Of a DNA stretch of 64,000 bases, positions 51,752 through 60,417 are shown one piece after another. The first letter of the stretch is position 1, and each line of letters opens with the position of its first letter. The stretch lies in contig JAFLBI010000001.1 in assembly GCA_017303835.1 (NCBI GenBank), forward strand, positions 558,001 to 622,000, written 5' to 3'. The position numbers and the translations under genes were made by a program. The DNA is from Chitinophagales bacterium (GTDB lineage Bacteria > Bacteroidota > Bacteroidia > Chitinophagales > Chitinophagaceae). The notes below the pieces were generated by a model that was not told where the DNA came from, made no database searches, and saw nothing but the letters and a program-made list of their open reading frames with translations.

Positions 51752-52831
51752 TTAAAGTTGGATGATCTCGTATTCGCTGCCGATCTCATTCAGATGTGCT
51801 TCCAGTCTTTCTTTGTGGGTGTCTGTAATCAGTACCTGACTATCACTTTCTGTGCAAACCCATTCCAATAATTGGTGCATACGGCGGGCATCTAATTTTT
51901 CAAATACATCATCCAATAGTAGGATGGGGGCAAAACCCTTGGCTTGTTTCAACCATTGCCATTCAGCCAGCTTCAACGCAAATAAGAGGCTTTTTCTTTG
52001 ACCCTGTGAAGCTTCTGTTTTAAACGCTTGCTCATCCATTTTAAATTCCAGATCATCCCGATGAATGCCTGTTGTGGTTCTTTGTAAGATCAAATCCTTT
52101 TGCAAGCTTTGTTGCATAAGCTCACGCATGGGGCTATTGTGTAACTGACTTTGGTAATTCACTTGTAATCCATCATCAGCCTGGGCAATCTGCTGATAAA
52201 AGCGCAGGACGTTTTCTTTCAGTGTTGCAATAAAGTTGAAACGCTTTTCATAAATCAGTTGTCCTTGTACACTTAACTGATCTGATAAAATGTCCAACAC
52301 ATCCATGCTGCCTTTCTGCTCTTGTAATTGTTTGAGCAAACTGTTTCGTTGCTGCAATAATTTTTGATACAACATCAGGCTTTGCAGGTAAGCAGGATCT
52401 GTCTGAGATAAAATCGTATCCATGTATTTCCTGCGTGCCTCGCCGCCTTCATTGATCAGGCCAATATCATCAGGCGCAATCATGACGCAGGGAAACTGGC
52501 CGATATGCTGTGAAAACTGTTTGTATGCCTCGCCGTTGAGTAATAATTCCTTTTTGCCTGTTTCGCGAATGATGGCACAAACAGTATCATTTTTCTCTGC
52601 GTTACTAAACCTGCCCTCTATACGCATGCCCTGCGCACCATGTAACACATTCGTTTGTTCCGGTCGGGTGAAATAGCTTCGGCTGAAGCAACAATAATAG
52701 GCTGCATCCAAGAGATTGGTCTTGCCTGATCCATTGCTGCCACAAATAGCCGTAATGCGCTTTGGAAAAAGAAAGCGTTTCTGGGTATAATTCCTGAATT
52801 GGAGCAATTCCAGTTGTTGGAGGTGCAACAT
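51752..52831 (-). CDS. recF: DNA replication and repair protein RecF
   Basis: 359 residues from MLHLQQLELLQFRNY (52831); ATG 9 nt upstream is also possible. Walker A: AICGSNGSGKTNLLDA at about 29. The signature-like region is TEASQGQRKSLLFALKLAEW and Walker B ILLLDDVFEKLD. An SMC-like ATPase that helps load RecA at gaps via RecO and RecR. It is not next to dnaA or dnaN here. Confidence 0.96.
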   Translation of the reverse strand: MLHLQQLELLQFRNYTQKRFLFPKRITAICGSNGSGKTNLLDAAYYCCFSRSYFTRPEQTNVLHGAQGMRIEGRFSNAEKNDTVCAIIRETGKKELLLNGEAYKQFSQHIGQFPCVMIAPDDIGLINEGGEARRKYMDTILSQTDPAYLQSLMLYQKLLQQRNSLLKQLQEQKGSMDVLDILSDQLSVQGQLIYEKRFNFIATLKENVLRFYQQIAQADDGLQVNYQSQLHNSPMRELMQQSLQKDLILQRTTTGIHRDDLEFKMDEQAFKTEASQGQRKSLLFALKLAEWQWLKQAKGFAPILLLDDVFEKLDARRMHQLLEWVCTESDSQVLITDTHKERLEAHLNEIGSEYEIIQL

Positions 52832-52912
52832 GGGCGGCAAAATAGGTTAAGTGCAGAAACCTTCCGAGTCTTTTAGTATAAACTGCCTATTTTTATTCCA
52901 AATTCATGGTGC

Positions 52913-53440
52913 TTGAAGCCGATTCTCACAGAACAACAGATGTCCCTGACGGTAAAGCGACTGGCGCAGCAGGTGTTGGAAAACCATCCGGGACTGGATA
53001 ATACCGTTTTAATTGGATTACAACCACGTGGCGTACAGCTGAGTAACCGCATTGTACAATTGCTACAGGAGCAGTTATCGCCTAAAAAAGTGGTTTATGG
53101 TAAGCTGGATATCACTTTCTACCGTGATGATATCCGGAAAGAACTGCATATCGCCAATAAAACAGAGATTCCATTCAGCATAGAGAACAAAAATGTGGTC
53201 CTGATTGATGATGTGCTCTTCACCGGCCGTACCATCCGCTCAGCACTGGATGCTTTGCTTGATTTCGGCAGACCAGCTAAAGTGCAGCTCTGTGTATTAA
53301 TTGACCGGCGCTTTAGCAGAGAACTGCCCATTCAGCCGGATTATGTGGGTAGAACCATCGACACTTTTGTGTCTCAAAAAGTAAAAGTATACTGGCAGGA
53401 GAAGGATGAACGTGATGCTGTAGAACTGCTTGATCATTGA
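52913..53440 (+). CDS. pyrR: PyrR-type uracil phosphoribosyltransferase / regulator
   Basis: 175 residues from a TTG codon at 52913; no ATG or GTG is available in frame before the conserved start KPILTEQQMSLTVKRLAQQ. The PRPP motif VVLIDDVLFTGRTIRSAL is at about 97, with GLQPRGVQLSNRI before it and RELPIQPDYVGRTIDTF after it. In Firmicutes PyrR binds pyr mRNA to cause attenuation; regulation in Bacteroidota is not shown by the sequence. pyrB follows after 31 nt. Confidence 0.93.
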   Translation: MKPILTEQQMSLTVKRLAQQVLENHPGLDNTVLIGLQPRGVQLSNRIVQLLQEQLSPKKVVYGKLDITFYRDDIRKELHIANKTEIPFSIENKNVVLIDDVLFTGRTIRSALDALLDFGRPAKVQLCVLIDRRFSRELPIQPDYVGRTIDTFVSQKVKVYWQEKDERDAVELLDH

Positions 53441-53464
53441 ATATTGCGCAAACCATTATCTTCG
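53436..53464 (+). promoter_or_regulatory. Candidate promoter before pyrB
   Basis: ATTG at 53436-53439, 17 nt, then TATCTTCG (53457-53464), a one-base variant of TAnnTTTG. The pyrB ATG follows 7 nt later. It overlaps the pyrR stop and could uncouple pyrB from pyrR. Confidence 0.4.
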
Positions 53465-53471
53465 CACTTTA

Positions 53472-54398
53472 ATGAAACTCTCCACCAAACACCTGCTCGG
53501 AATCAGGAGCCTTCAACCAGAAGATATACAGCTTATTCTCTCTACCGCAGCCCAGTTTAAAGAAGTATTACAACGACCGGTTAAAAAAGTGCCATCGCTT
53601 CGTGATGTAACCATTGTAAACCTGTTTTACGAGAATTCCACACGCACCCGCATGTCATTTGAACTGGCAGAACGCCGTTTGAGTGCAGACGTCTTAAACT
53701 TCGCGGCAAGCACCTCATCTGCAGCCAAGGGGGAAACTTTGTTGGATACAGTGAACAATATCCTGAGCATGAAAGTGGATATGGTGGTGATGCGGCACAG
53801 TGCCAGTGGTGCACCGCATTTTCTGTCGCAGCATATTCCCGCAGCCATTGTGAATGCCGGAGATGGTATCAACGAACATCCCACACAAGCTTTGTTGGAT
53901 GCATTTTCCATGCAGGAGAAATTCGGTAAACTGCAAGGTTTGAAAGTGGCCATCATTGGCGATATCATGCACAGCAGGGTAGCGCTCAGTAATATCTACT
54001 TATTAAAGAAAATGGGTGCTGATATTACCGTTGCCGGTCCACCAACACTCATTCCGAAATACATAACTGACGCATTAGGTGTAAACGTTACATACAATGT
54101 AGAAGAAGTGCTGCGCTGGTGCGATGTGGCCAACGTGTTGCGTATTCAGTTAGAGCGACAAAACCAACCATTGTTTTCCTCATTAAGAGAATATAACCTG
54201 GCTTACGGTATTAATCGCCGTATGCTGGAACGATTGCCCAAAGAAATCACCATCATGCACCCGGGCCCCATCAACAGAGGGGTGGAGCTCGACAGCGATG
54301 TGGCTGATGGTCCTCATTCAATTATCCTGAACCAGGTAGAAAACGGTGTGGCCACTAGAATGGCTGTGCTTTATCTCCTTGCGAACAGGGAAAACTAA
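53472..54398 (+). CDS. pyrB: Aspartate carbamoyltransferase catalytic subunit
   Basis: 308 residues from MKLSTKHLLG (53472). Carbamoyl-phosphate loop FYENSTRTRMSFELAERRL at about 55, MRHSASGAPHFLSQH, NAGDGINEHPTQALLDAFSM and HPGPINRGVELDSDVAD. The catalytic residues are all present. No pyrI partner is adjacent. It commits aspartate to pyrimidine synthesis and may pair with the inactive dihydroorotase-like protein at 41719-42984. Confidence 0.97.
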   Translation: MKLSTKHLLGIRSLQPEDIQLILSTAAQFKEVLQRPVKKVPSLRDVTIVNLFYENSTRTRMSFELAERRLSADVLNFAASTSSAAKGETLLDTVNNILSMKVDMVVMRHSASGAPHFLSQHIPAAIVNAGDGINEHPTQALLDAFSMQEKFGKLQGLKVAIIGDIMHSRVALSNIYLLKKMGADITVAGPPTLIPKYITDALGVNVTYNVEEVLRWCDVANVLRIQLERQNQPLFSSLREYNLAYGINRRMLERLPKEITIMHPGPINRGVELDSDVADGPHSIILNQVENGVATRMAVLYLLANREN

Positions 54399-54406
54399 AT
54401 GCCATT

Positions 54407-54886
54407 ATGGAACGCATCTGCTTATTTCCCGGAACATTTGATCCCATTACGATTGGACACCTGGATATCATTGATCGTTCCATGGGTTTGTTCGACAAAC
54501 TCTATGTGGGTATTGGTAAGAATATCAATAAAGCACCCATGTACAGTGATGAACAAAGACTGGAATGGATTCAGGATATCTATAAAGACAATCCTAAAGT
54601 AGAAGCACTGATTTATGAGGGCCTTACGATTGAATGTTGTCGTCACGTTGGTGCGAAGTTTATTCTGCGCGGTATCCGTTATGTGAGCGATTTCGAATAT
54701 GAAAAAGTGATTGCAGATATGAACCGCAGTTTGGATGCGGAAATCGAAACTATTTTCCTTACCTGTTCACCTCAATACACTTCAGTAGCATCTACACTCG
54801 TACGCGATGTGATCCGTAACGGTGGTGATGCATCCGCTTTTTTGCCTGCGCCTGTGCGAAAAGATATTTATCCCAACGCGAAGTAG
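54407..54886 (+). CDS. coaD: Phosphopantetheine adenylyltransferase
   Basis: 159 residues. Nucleotidyltransferase start ICLFPGTFDPITIGHLDIIDRS with the T/HxGH catalytic motif, ILRGIRYVSDFEYE in the middle, and SVASTLVRDVI near the end. Standard length. Makes dephospho-CoA from 4'-phosphopantetheine. Starts 8 nt after pyrB. Confidence 0.97.
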   Translation: MERICLFPGTFDPITIGHLDIIDRSMGLFDKLYVGIGKNINKAPMYSDEQRLEWIQDIYKDNPKVEALIYEGLTIECCRHVGAKFILRGIRYVSDFEYEKVIADMNRSLDAEIETIFLTCSPQYTSVASTLVRDVIRNGGDASAFLPAPVRKDIYPNAK

Positions 54887-54889
54887 TAT

Positions 54890-55065
54890 TGGTGATTGAT
54901 TATTATCAATTGAATATTATCAATCGAAAATTGTTAATTGTTAATTGAATTTTGGTAATTGTTGATTGGTGATTGTGTCTTGGCGCAAACAATCATCACG
55001 CTTGAATTGTATTACTAACCATTCAACATTCTATCATTCTATCATTCACTCATCCAATCATTAAC
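54890..55065. repeat. ATTG/CAAT-rich intergenic tract
   Basis: TTGATTATTATCAATTGAATA-like units (54895-54975) are followed by TTCTATCATTCTATCATTC units (55028-55050). No gene. Related to tracts at 15354, 20150, 59805 and 61973. Confidence 0.5.
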
Positions 55066-55067
55066 CC

Positions 55068-55496
55068 ATGTCAATCTGGTTTCACAAAGGGCTTACGGTA
55101 GAACAGTTTCAATACCTTGGTAAAAACACATTAGGTGAGCATTTGGGCATGCAGTTCACGGAAATTGGTGATGATTTCATCCGTGGTACCATGCCGGTTG
55201 ATCATCGTACCCACCAGCCTTATGGCTTATTACATGGTGGTGCTTCTGTTGCATTGGCAGAAACACTGGGCAGTGTAGGTGCTGCTTTAACCGTGGATCA
55301 TGAAAAGTTTATGTGCGTGGGTTTGGAGATTAATGCCAATCATGTGCGTAGTGTAAGAAGCGGTGTAGTAACAGGTACAGCTAAGCCCATTCATATTGGT
55401 GCAACCACACAGGTCTGGGATATTCGCATCACAGATGAGCGCGATAAACTGGTTTGTGTAAGCCGCTTAACTGTGGCTGTGTTGAAGCGTAAATAA
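55068..55496 (+). CDS. Hotdog-fold thioesterase (PaaI/YdiI-like)
   Basis: 142 residues. Family blocks: LGEHLGMQFTEIGDDFIRG, HRTHQPYGLLHGGASVALAE (His-Gly-Gly active region and the nearby Glu) and VGLEINANHVRSVRSG. The size and motifs fit YdiI/EntH/MenI-like acyl-CoA thioesterases; a menaquinone role (1,4-dihydroxy-2-naphthoyl-CoA hydrolysis) is possible but not shown by neighbours. Confidence 0.88.
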   Translation: MSIWFHKGLTVEQFQYLGKNTLGEHLGMQFTEIGDDFIRGTMPVDHRTHQPYGLLHGGASVALAETLGSVGAALTVDHEKFMCVGLEINANHVRSVRSGVVTGTAKPIHIGATTQVWDIRITDERDKLVCVSRLTVAVLKRK

Positions 55497-55499
55497 TTT

Positions 55500-56405
55500 C
55501 TATTCCAGTACCCATAGATCATTGCTGTAGATAAACTCGGTATGATCTGGAGTGCCGCCATACTTGCCGCCGGTCATGTAGATTTTTCCTTTAAATACTG
55601 TGGCTGCTAAACCGCCACGGGGCGACCATGGTGCACGTGCAGCCTGCCATTTTTTGCCATCCTTGCTGTACAAGACTTCACTAGAAAATCGACCATTTCT
55701 GTTGCAGCCTAAAAGCCAGATATGTTCTTTCCATACAACAGCGGTGTAACCAAAAATTTCTTGTCCGGGTACAATAGCATCGGTTAGTTTTTCCCAATGT
55801 ATGGCATCGGTGCTGGTCCAAACATCATTATTCAGCATGTATAATTTGTTGTTGTTTGTTACTACTTGACTATTGCTGCGTTTTCCAAATGGCGCTTCTT
55901 TTACTACCTGTTGCCATTGTACACCATTGCTGCTTTTCCAGATATCTGCAAAGCTGGTTTGGTTATCTTCTCCACCAATGATCCAAAGCTGGTTTTGAAA
56001 TACAAATGGGTGATAGAAAAATCTTTGTGGCAATCTGCTTGCTTTAGAAATCGTATCCCAGCTACGCATATTGGTAGAGCTGAAAATGATGGGTCTGAAA
56101 TCAAATTGCTCAATATTGCCTTTGAAATAACCCAATCCCATCAACTCATTGTTGAACAAGATATAATCCAGAAATGCATGATTGTAGATTGGATTACCTA
56201 ATGCTGATGCTTTCCATTTTTGTCCGTCTGTACTATACCAGACGCCTTTTGGGTGTAATACCCAAAGGGTATCCCTGAAACTGAATAGCTGATAATTATA
56301 ACTCTTTGGCCAAGGTGCAGCATTGCTGATTTTGCGCCACTTCGGGCCTTGTTGTGCCATGCTCTGCAGGCTCAGTAAAAGGAGTAGGGTGGTGATGGTT
56401 CGCAT
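55500..56405 (-). CDS. Secreted Kelch-like beta-propeller protein
   Basis: 301 residues with a signal peptide (cleavage near SMAQQ). Repeats of about 48 residues carry Trp-rich cores: GVWYSTDGQKWKASAL, IWKSSNGVQWQQVV, VWTSTDAIHWEKLTD and VLYSKDGKKWQAARA, each followed by an F/V..N..LW..GG-type strand (FQNQLWIIGGE, FKGKIYMTGGKYG). Probably a six-bladed propeller. Exported; ligand unknown. It stands alone, converging on the thioesterase gene. Confidence 0.8.
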   Translation of the reverse strand: MRTITTLLLLLSLQSMAQQGPKWRKISNAAPWPKSYNYQLFSFRDTLWVLHPKGVWYSTDGQKWKASALGNPIYNHAFLDYILFNNELMGLGYFKGNIEQFDFRPIIFSSTNMRSWDTISKASRLPQRFFYHPFVFQNQLWIIGGEDNQTSFADIWKSSNGVQWQQVVKEAPFGKRSNSQVVTNNNKLYMLNNDVWTSTDAIHWEKLTDAIVPGQEIFGYTAVVWKEHIWLLGCNRNGRFSSEVLYSKDGKKWQAARAPWSPRGGLAATVFKGKIYMTGGKYGGTPDHTEFIYSNDLWVLE

Positions 56406-56472
56406 ATCAGTTAGATAAAATTGAGACCAGATTCCATAGCGGTAAAACCGCTTTGTGATTGCCTTAACAGCA

Positions 56473-56889
56473 TCAGATCAAGCCTGCTTCACGAAATACC
56501 TGCTGTATTGTTGAATAGCTTTGTTCCAATAATCCCGGCCATTCTTTGGATGATACCCAACGTATTTCCAGAATATCTTCTTCTGTTTGTGGTATCAATG
56601 GGGCGTAGATACTTGCACGCATATGGTACCAATGCGATTCCTTGATAACATCTTGTTGCAGCCATTGATCGTAGTATTCATGGCTGGTGGTGCAAATAAA
56701 TCGGCCCATAATAAGTTCTGTGAGCCCCGTTTCTTCCTTCACTTCCCGCAAAGCGCATTCATCAATGCTTTCTTGTGGGTCTAATTTGCCCTTAGGTAAA
56801 TCCCATTTCCCCCTGCGGAAAATCATCAGGATCTGTCCCAACTCGTTTTCTACGAGTCCACCGGCTGCTATCAGGGTTCTGTTGGCCAT
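56473..56889 (-). CDS. Nudix hydrolase
   Basis: 138 residues from MANRTLIAAGG (56889). Complete Nudix box: GKLDPQESIDECALREVKEE and the following TGL fit G-x5-E-x7-REUxEExGU. The start RTLIAAGGLVENELGQILMI is typical of short MutT-like proteins. The substrate cannot be told from sequence. Divergent from pyrE. Confidence 0.92.
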   Translation of the reverse strand: MANRTLIAAGGLVENELGQILMIFRRGKWDLPKGKLDPQESIDECALREVKEETGLTELIMGRFICTTSHEYYDQWLQQDVIKESHWYHMRASIYAPLIPQTEEDILEIRWVSSKEWPGLLEQSYSTIQQVFREAGLI

Positions 56890-56944
56890 GTTTCGATGTT
56901 GAAAATAAGTCGAATAAGCCAAACCACACACAAAGCCGAAGAAT

Positions 56945-56952
56945 TACCTTCG
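56945..56952 (+). promoter_or_regulatory. -7 promoter element before pyrE
   Basis: TACCTTCG, a one-base variant of TAnnTTTG, ends 4 nt before the pyrE ATG, implying a leaderless or nearly leaderless mRNA. Confidence 0.4.
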
Positions 56953-56956
56953 CAGC

Positions 56957-57589
56957 ATGAAGACCAACGAAAAAGCCATTGCAGAGAAACTCTTACAATC
57001 TGGTGCGGTAAAACTGAGTCCGGCCCAACCATTTACCTGGGCAAGCGGCTGGAAGAGCCCGATTTATTGTGATAATAGAAAATTATTATCCTTCCCCTAT
57101 GTGCGTGATTTTGTGAAGAGTGAAATGTGCAATGTGATTTTTGAAGAGTTTGGCGATGCTGCTATGCTGGCAGGCGTTGCAACTGCGGGTATTGCTTGGG
57201 GTGCTTTGGCGGCTGATCAGTTGAAACTGCCATATATCTATGTACGACCAAAACCAAAAGAACATGGTTTGGGTAATCAGATTGAAGGTTTTTATGAAGC
57301 CGGACAGCAAGTAGTGGTGATAGAGGATCTGATTTCTACCGGTAAAAGTAGTTTACAAGTGGTAGATGTGTTGCGCAAAGCAGGTTTGGAAGTAGTGGGT
57401 ATGATTTCCATTTTCAATTATGGATTTGATGCTGCCGTTGATGCATTTGCGCAGGCTGGTGTACCATTTATTTCATTGACCAATTATGCGCAATTGGTGC
57501 AGATTGGATTAGAGAAAGGTATCATCAGTGCGGAACAGGAATCCCTGTTGTTGGATTGGCGTAAGAATCCTGCGGAATGGGGGAGATAG
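56957..57589 (+). CDS. pyrE: Orotate phosphoribosyltransferase
   Basis: 210 residues. Family blocks: LLQSGAVKLSPAQPFTWASG, SPIYCDNRKLLSFP, YVRPKPKEHGLGNQIEG and the PRPP motif QVVVIEDLISTGKSSLQVV. Makes OMP from orotate. Single-gene transcript, separate from pyrR-pyrB, followed by a repeat tract with a GCCTGCC hairpin. Confidence 0.97.
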   Translation: MKTNEKAIAEKLLQSGAVKLSPAQPFTWASGWKSPIYCDNRKLLSFPYVRDFVKSEMCNVIFEEFGDAAMLAGVATAGIAWGALAADQLKLPYIYVRPKPKEHGLGNQIEGFYEAGQQVVVIEDLISTGKSSLQVVDVLRKAGLEVVGMISIFNYGFDAAVDAFAQAGVPFISLTNYAQLVQIGLEKGIISAEQESLLLDWRKNPAEWGR

Positions 57590-57593
57590 TTAA

Positions 57594-57690
57594 GGCAAAA
57601 GTTAAAAGCAAAAAGTCAAAAGTAAAAAGTCAAAAGCAAAAAGCCTGCCTGCCGAAGCCTCGGAGTAGGCAAGTGAAAAGCAAAAAGTAA
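57594..57690. repeat. AAAAGTCAAAAGCAAAAAG tract with GCCTGCC hairpin, copy 3
   Basis: Purine-rich AAAAGTCAAAAG units surround a third copy of the hairpin (57644-57673: CCTGCCT, GCCGA, AGCC loop, then TCGG and AGGCAAG with two differences from the 43.4 kb copies). The flanking repeats match those around the 43.4 kb copies. Confidence 0.75.
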
Positions 57691-57696
57691 AGGTTA

Positions 57697-58104
57697 ATGA
57701 AAAAGATACTTGTAATATTCGCAATGGTGTTGATTGGGTATGCAGCAGATGCACAAGTGATGTCGGCCAAAGCAACTTGGGTTACTGTTAAGTCGAATAA
57801 CTTAAAATGCTGGCCATGTCAGCAAGCATTGGAGCGTTATTTAACAGTAGAAAATAAATCCAATTTTGAAAGTGGCATTCTCCAATGGAAGATCAATTTG
57901 TTACAAGGAGAAATACGCTTACAGTTTTTACCGGATCGTGTAACAGCTGATCAAATTAAGGAAGCCATCACTGGAGCTGGTTTTGATGCAGATGGATTGA
58001 AAGCAGATTCGGTAGCCTATAAATCGATTCCACCCATTTGTAAGCGCGCAGAAGATGGCGGAGGGCCGCAAAAAGGCAAGCCCTGCCATTTTCCAAGTAA
58101 TTAA
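57697..58104 (+). CDS. Secreted HMA-like (heavy-metal-associated) protein
   Basis: 135 residues with a signal peptide (cleavage near AADAQVM). The mature part has a ferredoxin-like beta-alpha-beta pattern typical of HMA domains: TVKSNNLKCWPCQQALERYL, then INLLQGEIRLQFLPDRVTADQIKEAI and TGAGFDADG. The metal-site-like motif is CWPC (CxxC). Two further Cys lie in the C-terminal tail (ICKRAED, KPCHF). It may bind copper or another soft metal in the periplasm; no metal-transport gene is adjacent. Confidence 0.78.
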   Translation: MKKILVIFAMVLIGYAADAQVMSAKATWVTVKSNNLKCWPCQQALERYLTVENKSNFESGILQWKINLLQGEIRLQFLPDRVTADQIKEAITGAGFDADGLKADSVAYKSIPPICKRAEDGGGPQKGKPCHFPSN

Positions 58105-58107
58105 TAA

Positions 58108-58138
58108 AAAAAGCGAGATGTTCATCATCTCGCTTTTT
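58108..58138. terminator. Bidirectional terminator
   Basis: 13-bp perfect stem AAAAAGCGAGATG / CATCTCGCTTTTT with a 5-nt loop, between the HMA-like gene (+) and the M28 peptidase gene (-). T runs on both strands. Confidence 0.9.
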
Positions 58139-58140
58139 AG

Positions 58141-59694
58141 TTAGTTGTCAAATCCACCTCTGCGTTTGGCTTTTACAGGTGCCGGCCAGTTTCTACCGGT
58201 TTGAGGATTCACTGGTAAATTGGCTTTTTCTGTAGAGCTGCGTTCCGGATCTTCACATGCCATGTAAACGAGAATTGCGGTAACTATGGCGTTATTGCGT
58301 AAATCATCAAATACAATCTTATCGTAAGTATCTCTGTTGGTATGCCAGGTATAGTTGAAGTATGACCAGTTCAAAGCGCCTAATGAAAATGCGGGTGCGC
58401 CTACAGCAACAAAAGATGCATGGTCTGAACCGCCGCCGCCCGGTTGACCAGGGAAGGATGTTTTGATAGAGTCTCTGTACTCATTCGGTATTGCGGCAAT
58501 CCATTTGCCCAGATAGTCTTTTGCTTTCGCGAAACCTGATCCGCCAATATTCACGATTCGACCAGTGCCGTTGTCTTGGTTGAATAATGCTTGCAGATTG
58601 CTTACAATCTCCGGATGATCTTCTACAAATGCACGTGAACCATTTAAGCCTTGTTCTTCACTTCCCCAATGACCTACAAGAATAGTGCGCTTGGGATTGG
58701 GATATACCTTTTTCAAAATGCGCATGGCTTCCATCATCACCATGGTACCGGTGCCATTATCTGTAGCGCCTGTGCCGCCATCCCATGAATCGAAGTGTGC
58801 AGATAGCATCACATATTCATTGGGCTTTTCTGTTCCTTTGATTTCGGCCAATGTGTTGAAAGTGGGCACTTCACCCAATTCCGTTGATTGCGCAAATACG
58901 CTGATAATAGGTGCTTTGCCGGATTCTGTTAAGCGATAGAGCAAACCATAATCTTCCAGCATCACATCAATGGTGGGAATTTTCTTGGTAGCTGCATCAA
59001 AAATTTTATTTACACCAAAACCTTGGCTCCAGTTACTGCCGATGATACCTGCAGCACCGGCTTTTTCTAATGCCAAAGCAAGCTGGCGATTGTTATAACC
59101 AGTTTTGCTAATGCGTTTGCGCCATGCTTCTGTTGCTGCTGTACGCTCTTTTTGCATCGTTTCCATAGATGCTTTGGTGGCAAATTCTTTCCAGTTATAA
59201 TCGGGGCGACCGGTTGGCTGAGGCATAGAGATCAATACAAATTTGCCTTTTACATTCGGTAACCATGCTTGAAATGCCAACGAGTCAGCTACATCTGCCA
59301 AAATAATGGTTTCCGCTTTTACAGGTTTCTTCGTAGCAGGGGAGAAAGCCAATTGGGTGGCTTCTAAAGATTTCACCCAGGGGCTGAGCATGTCTACATG
59401 CGTAACGCCACGATCCCAGCCACGCCAGGTACCATAGTTTTCTCTGCGTGCAGGAATGCCATATTGCTGGTATTGCGCAATGGCCCAATCGCTGGCTTGC
59501 ACCATTTTAGAAGAACCGACTAAACGTGGACCAACGCCATCCATTAATTCATGGCTCATTCTTTTTAGTTGCGAGTTGCTGGTGGCTTCTTGAATAATGG
59601 CATTGATTACTGGATCTTGCTGTGCTTGTACCGTATTGCTCAGCAAGGGTGCAGCAAAGATGGCTGCAGTAAAAGCGATTTGACGTATACGCAT
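58141..59694 (-). CDS. Secreted M28-family zinc peptidase
   Basis: 517 residues from MRIRQIAF (59694; an ATG 6 nt upstream is possible). Signal peptide cleaved near TVQAQQ. Metal ligands: His and Asp in SAHFDSWDGGTGATDNGTG, Glu in GSEEQGLNGSRAF, Asp in FNQDNGTGR and His in GGGGSDHASFVAVG. A PA-like insert lies between about 130 and 265. M28 enzymes are aminopeptidases or carboxypeptidases of exported location. C-terminal tail is basic and Pro-rich (NWPAPVKAKRRGG). Monocistronic. Confidence 0.92.
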   Translation of the reverse strand: MRIRQIAFTAAIFAAPLLSNTVQAQQDPVINAIIQEATSNSQLKRMSHELMDGVGPRLVGSSKMVQASDWAIAQYQQYGIPARRENYGTWRGWDRGVTHVDMLSPWVKSLEATQLAFSPATKKPVKAETIILADVADSLAFQAWLPNVKGKFVLISMPQPTGRPDYNWKEFATKASMETMQKERTAATEAWRKRISKTGYNNRQLALALEKAGAAGIIGSNWSQGFGVNKIFDAATKKIPTIDVMLEDYGLLYRLTESGKAPIISVFAQSTELGEVPTFNTLAEIKGTEKPNEYVMLSAHFDSWDGGTGATDNGTGTMVMMEAMRILKKVYPNPKRTILVGHWGSEEQGLNGSRAFVEDHPEIVSNLQALFNQDNGTGRIVNIGGSGFAKAKDYLGKWIAAIPNEYRDSIKTSFPGQPGGGGSDHASFVAVGAPAFSLGALNWSYFNYTWHTNRDTYDKIVFDDLRNNAIVTAILVYMACEDPERSSTEKANLPVNPQTGRNWPAPVKAKRRGGFDN

Positions 59695-59990
59695 GTGCAT
59701 CTGTTTATAACGTAATGATAGCGAAAAGATATTATGGGTTGGGAAGAATGTGATGAATTCAGTGAATAATTAAGAATTAAAAATTATTAATTAATAATTA
59801 GGCAAGCCAATCAACTATTGTCAATAATCAATCCCCAATCATTATCTATAGCTGTGCGGGAGATACTATAGGGCCTAATAGATTCATTGGTCTTAATGAA
59901 AATGGGGAACGCATTGGGAGGACACAAGAGGATGTTCTAATTCGTAATTACATTTAATGGACGGCTTAAAATTTGTGTAATAAATTTTTA
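59695..59990. other. Non-coding region before the blaI-like promoter
   Basis: About 300 nt with no gene. It contains an AT-rich repeat (59762-59800) with the 18-mer shared with 15952-15969, and a CAATAATCAATCCCCAATC tract (59805-59840). The remainder shows nothing recognisable. Confidence 0.6.
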
Positions 59991-60026
59991 TTTGGCTGTT
60001 TGCTAATTAATTCTACATTTGTAGAA
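59991..60026 (+). promoter_or_regulatory. Promoter with overlapping BlaI/MecI-type operator
   Basis: TTTG at 59991-59994, a 19-nt spacer, then TACATTTG at 60014-60021: an exact Bacteroidota promoter. The -7 element lies inside the palindrome TTCTACATTTGTAGAA (60011-60026), whose core TACATTTGTA matches the BlaI/MecI operator TACAnnTGTA. A half-site TTTTGTAGAA follows at 60038-60047, at the start codon. Repressor binding would block sigma contact. Confidence 0.85.
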
Positions 60027-60045
60027 ATAAATATCATTTTGTAGA

Positions 60046-60417
60046 ATGAATCTCACTAAAGCAGAATTACAAGTAATGGAACTCATCTGGCAACAGGAAA
60101 AGCTGTTTATGAAAGATTTGTTAGAAGCTTTTCCTGAGCCAAAACCAGCACCTTCCACACTGGCTACTTTGTTAAAGCGTATGCAAGACAAAGGTTTTGT
60201 TGGCTATACCTTGTTCGGTAATTCTAGAGAGTACTATGCACTGGTGAAAAAGGAGCAGTATTTTTCAAAAGAAGTGAAAAGCATGATCAAGGGTGCATTT
60301 GATAATTCAGCACTCAGCTTCGCTTCTTTTTTCACCACCGCTACCAAACTTTCCGTGGATGAGCTTGAGCAACTGAAAGCTATCATTGATCAAGAATTAA
60401 AAAAGAAAAGAAAATGA
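60046..60417 (+). CDS. BlaI/MecI/CopY-type transcriptional repressor
   Basis: 123 residues. Winged-helix N terminus: MNLTKAELQVMELIWQQEK, PAPSTLATLLKRMQDKGFVG and YTLFGNSREYYALV. A C-terminal dimerisation helix (DELEQLKAIIDQELKKK) follows. Family members repress their own operon until the partner BlaR1 protease is activated. The stop overlaps the M56 gene start by 4 nt (ATGA), typical of the pair. No beta-lactamase gene is adjacent. Confidence 0.93.
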   Translation: MNLTKAELQVMELIWQQEKLFMKDLLEAFPEPKPAPSTLATLLKRMQDKGFVGYTLFGNSREYYALVKKEQYFSKEVKSMIKGAFDNSALSFASFFTTATKLSVDELEQLKAIIDQELKKKRK

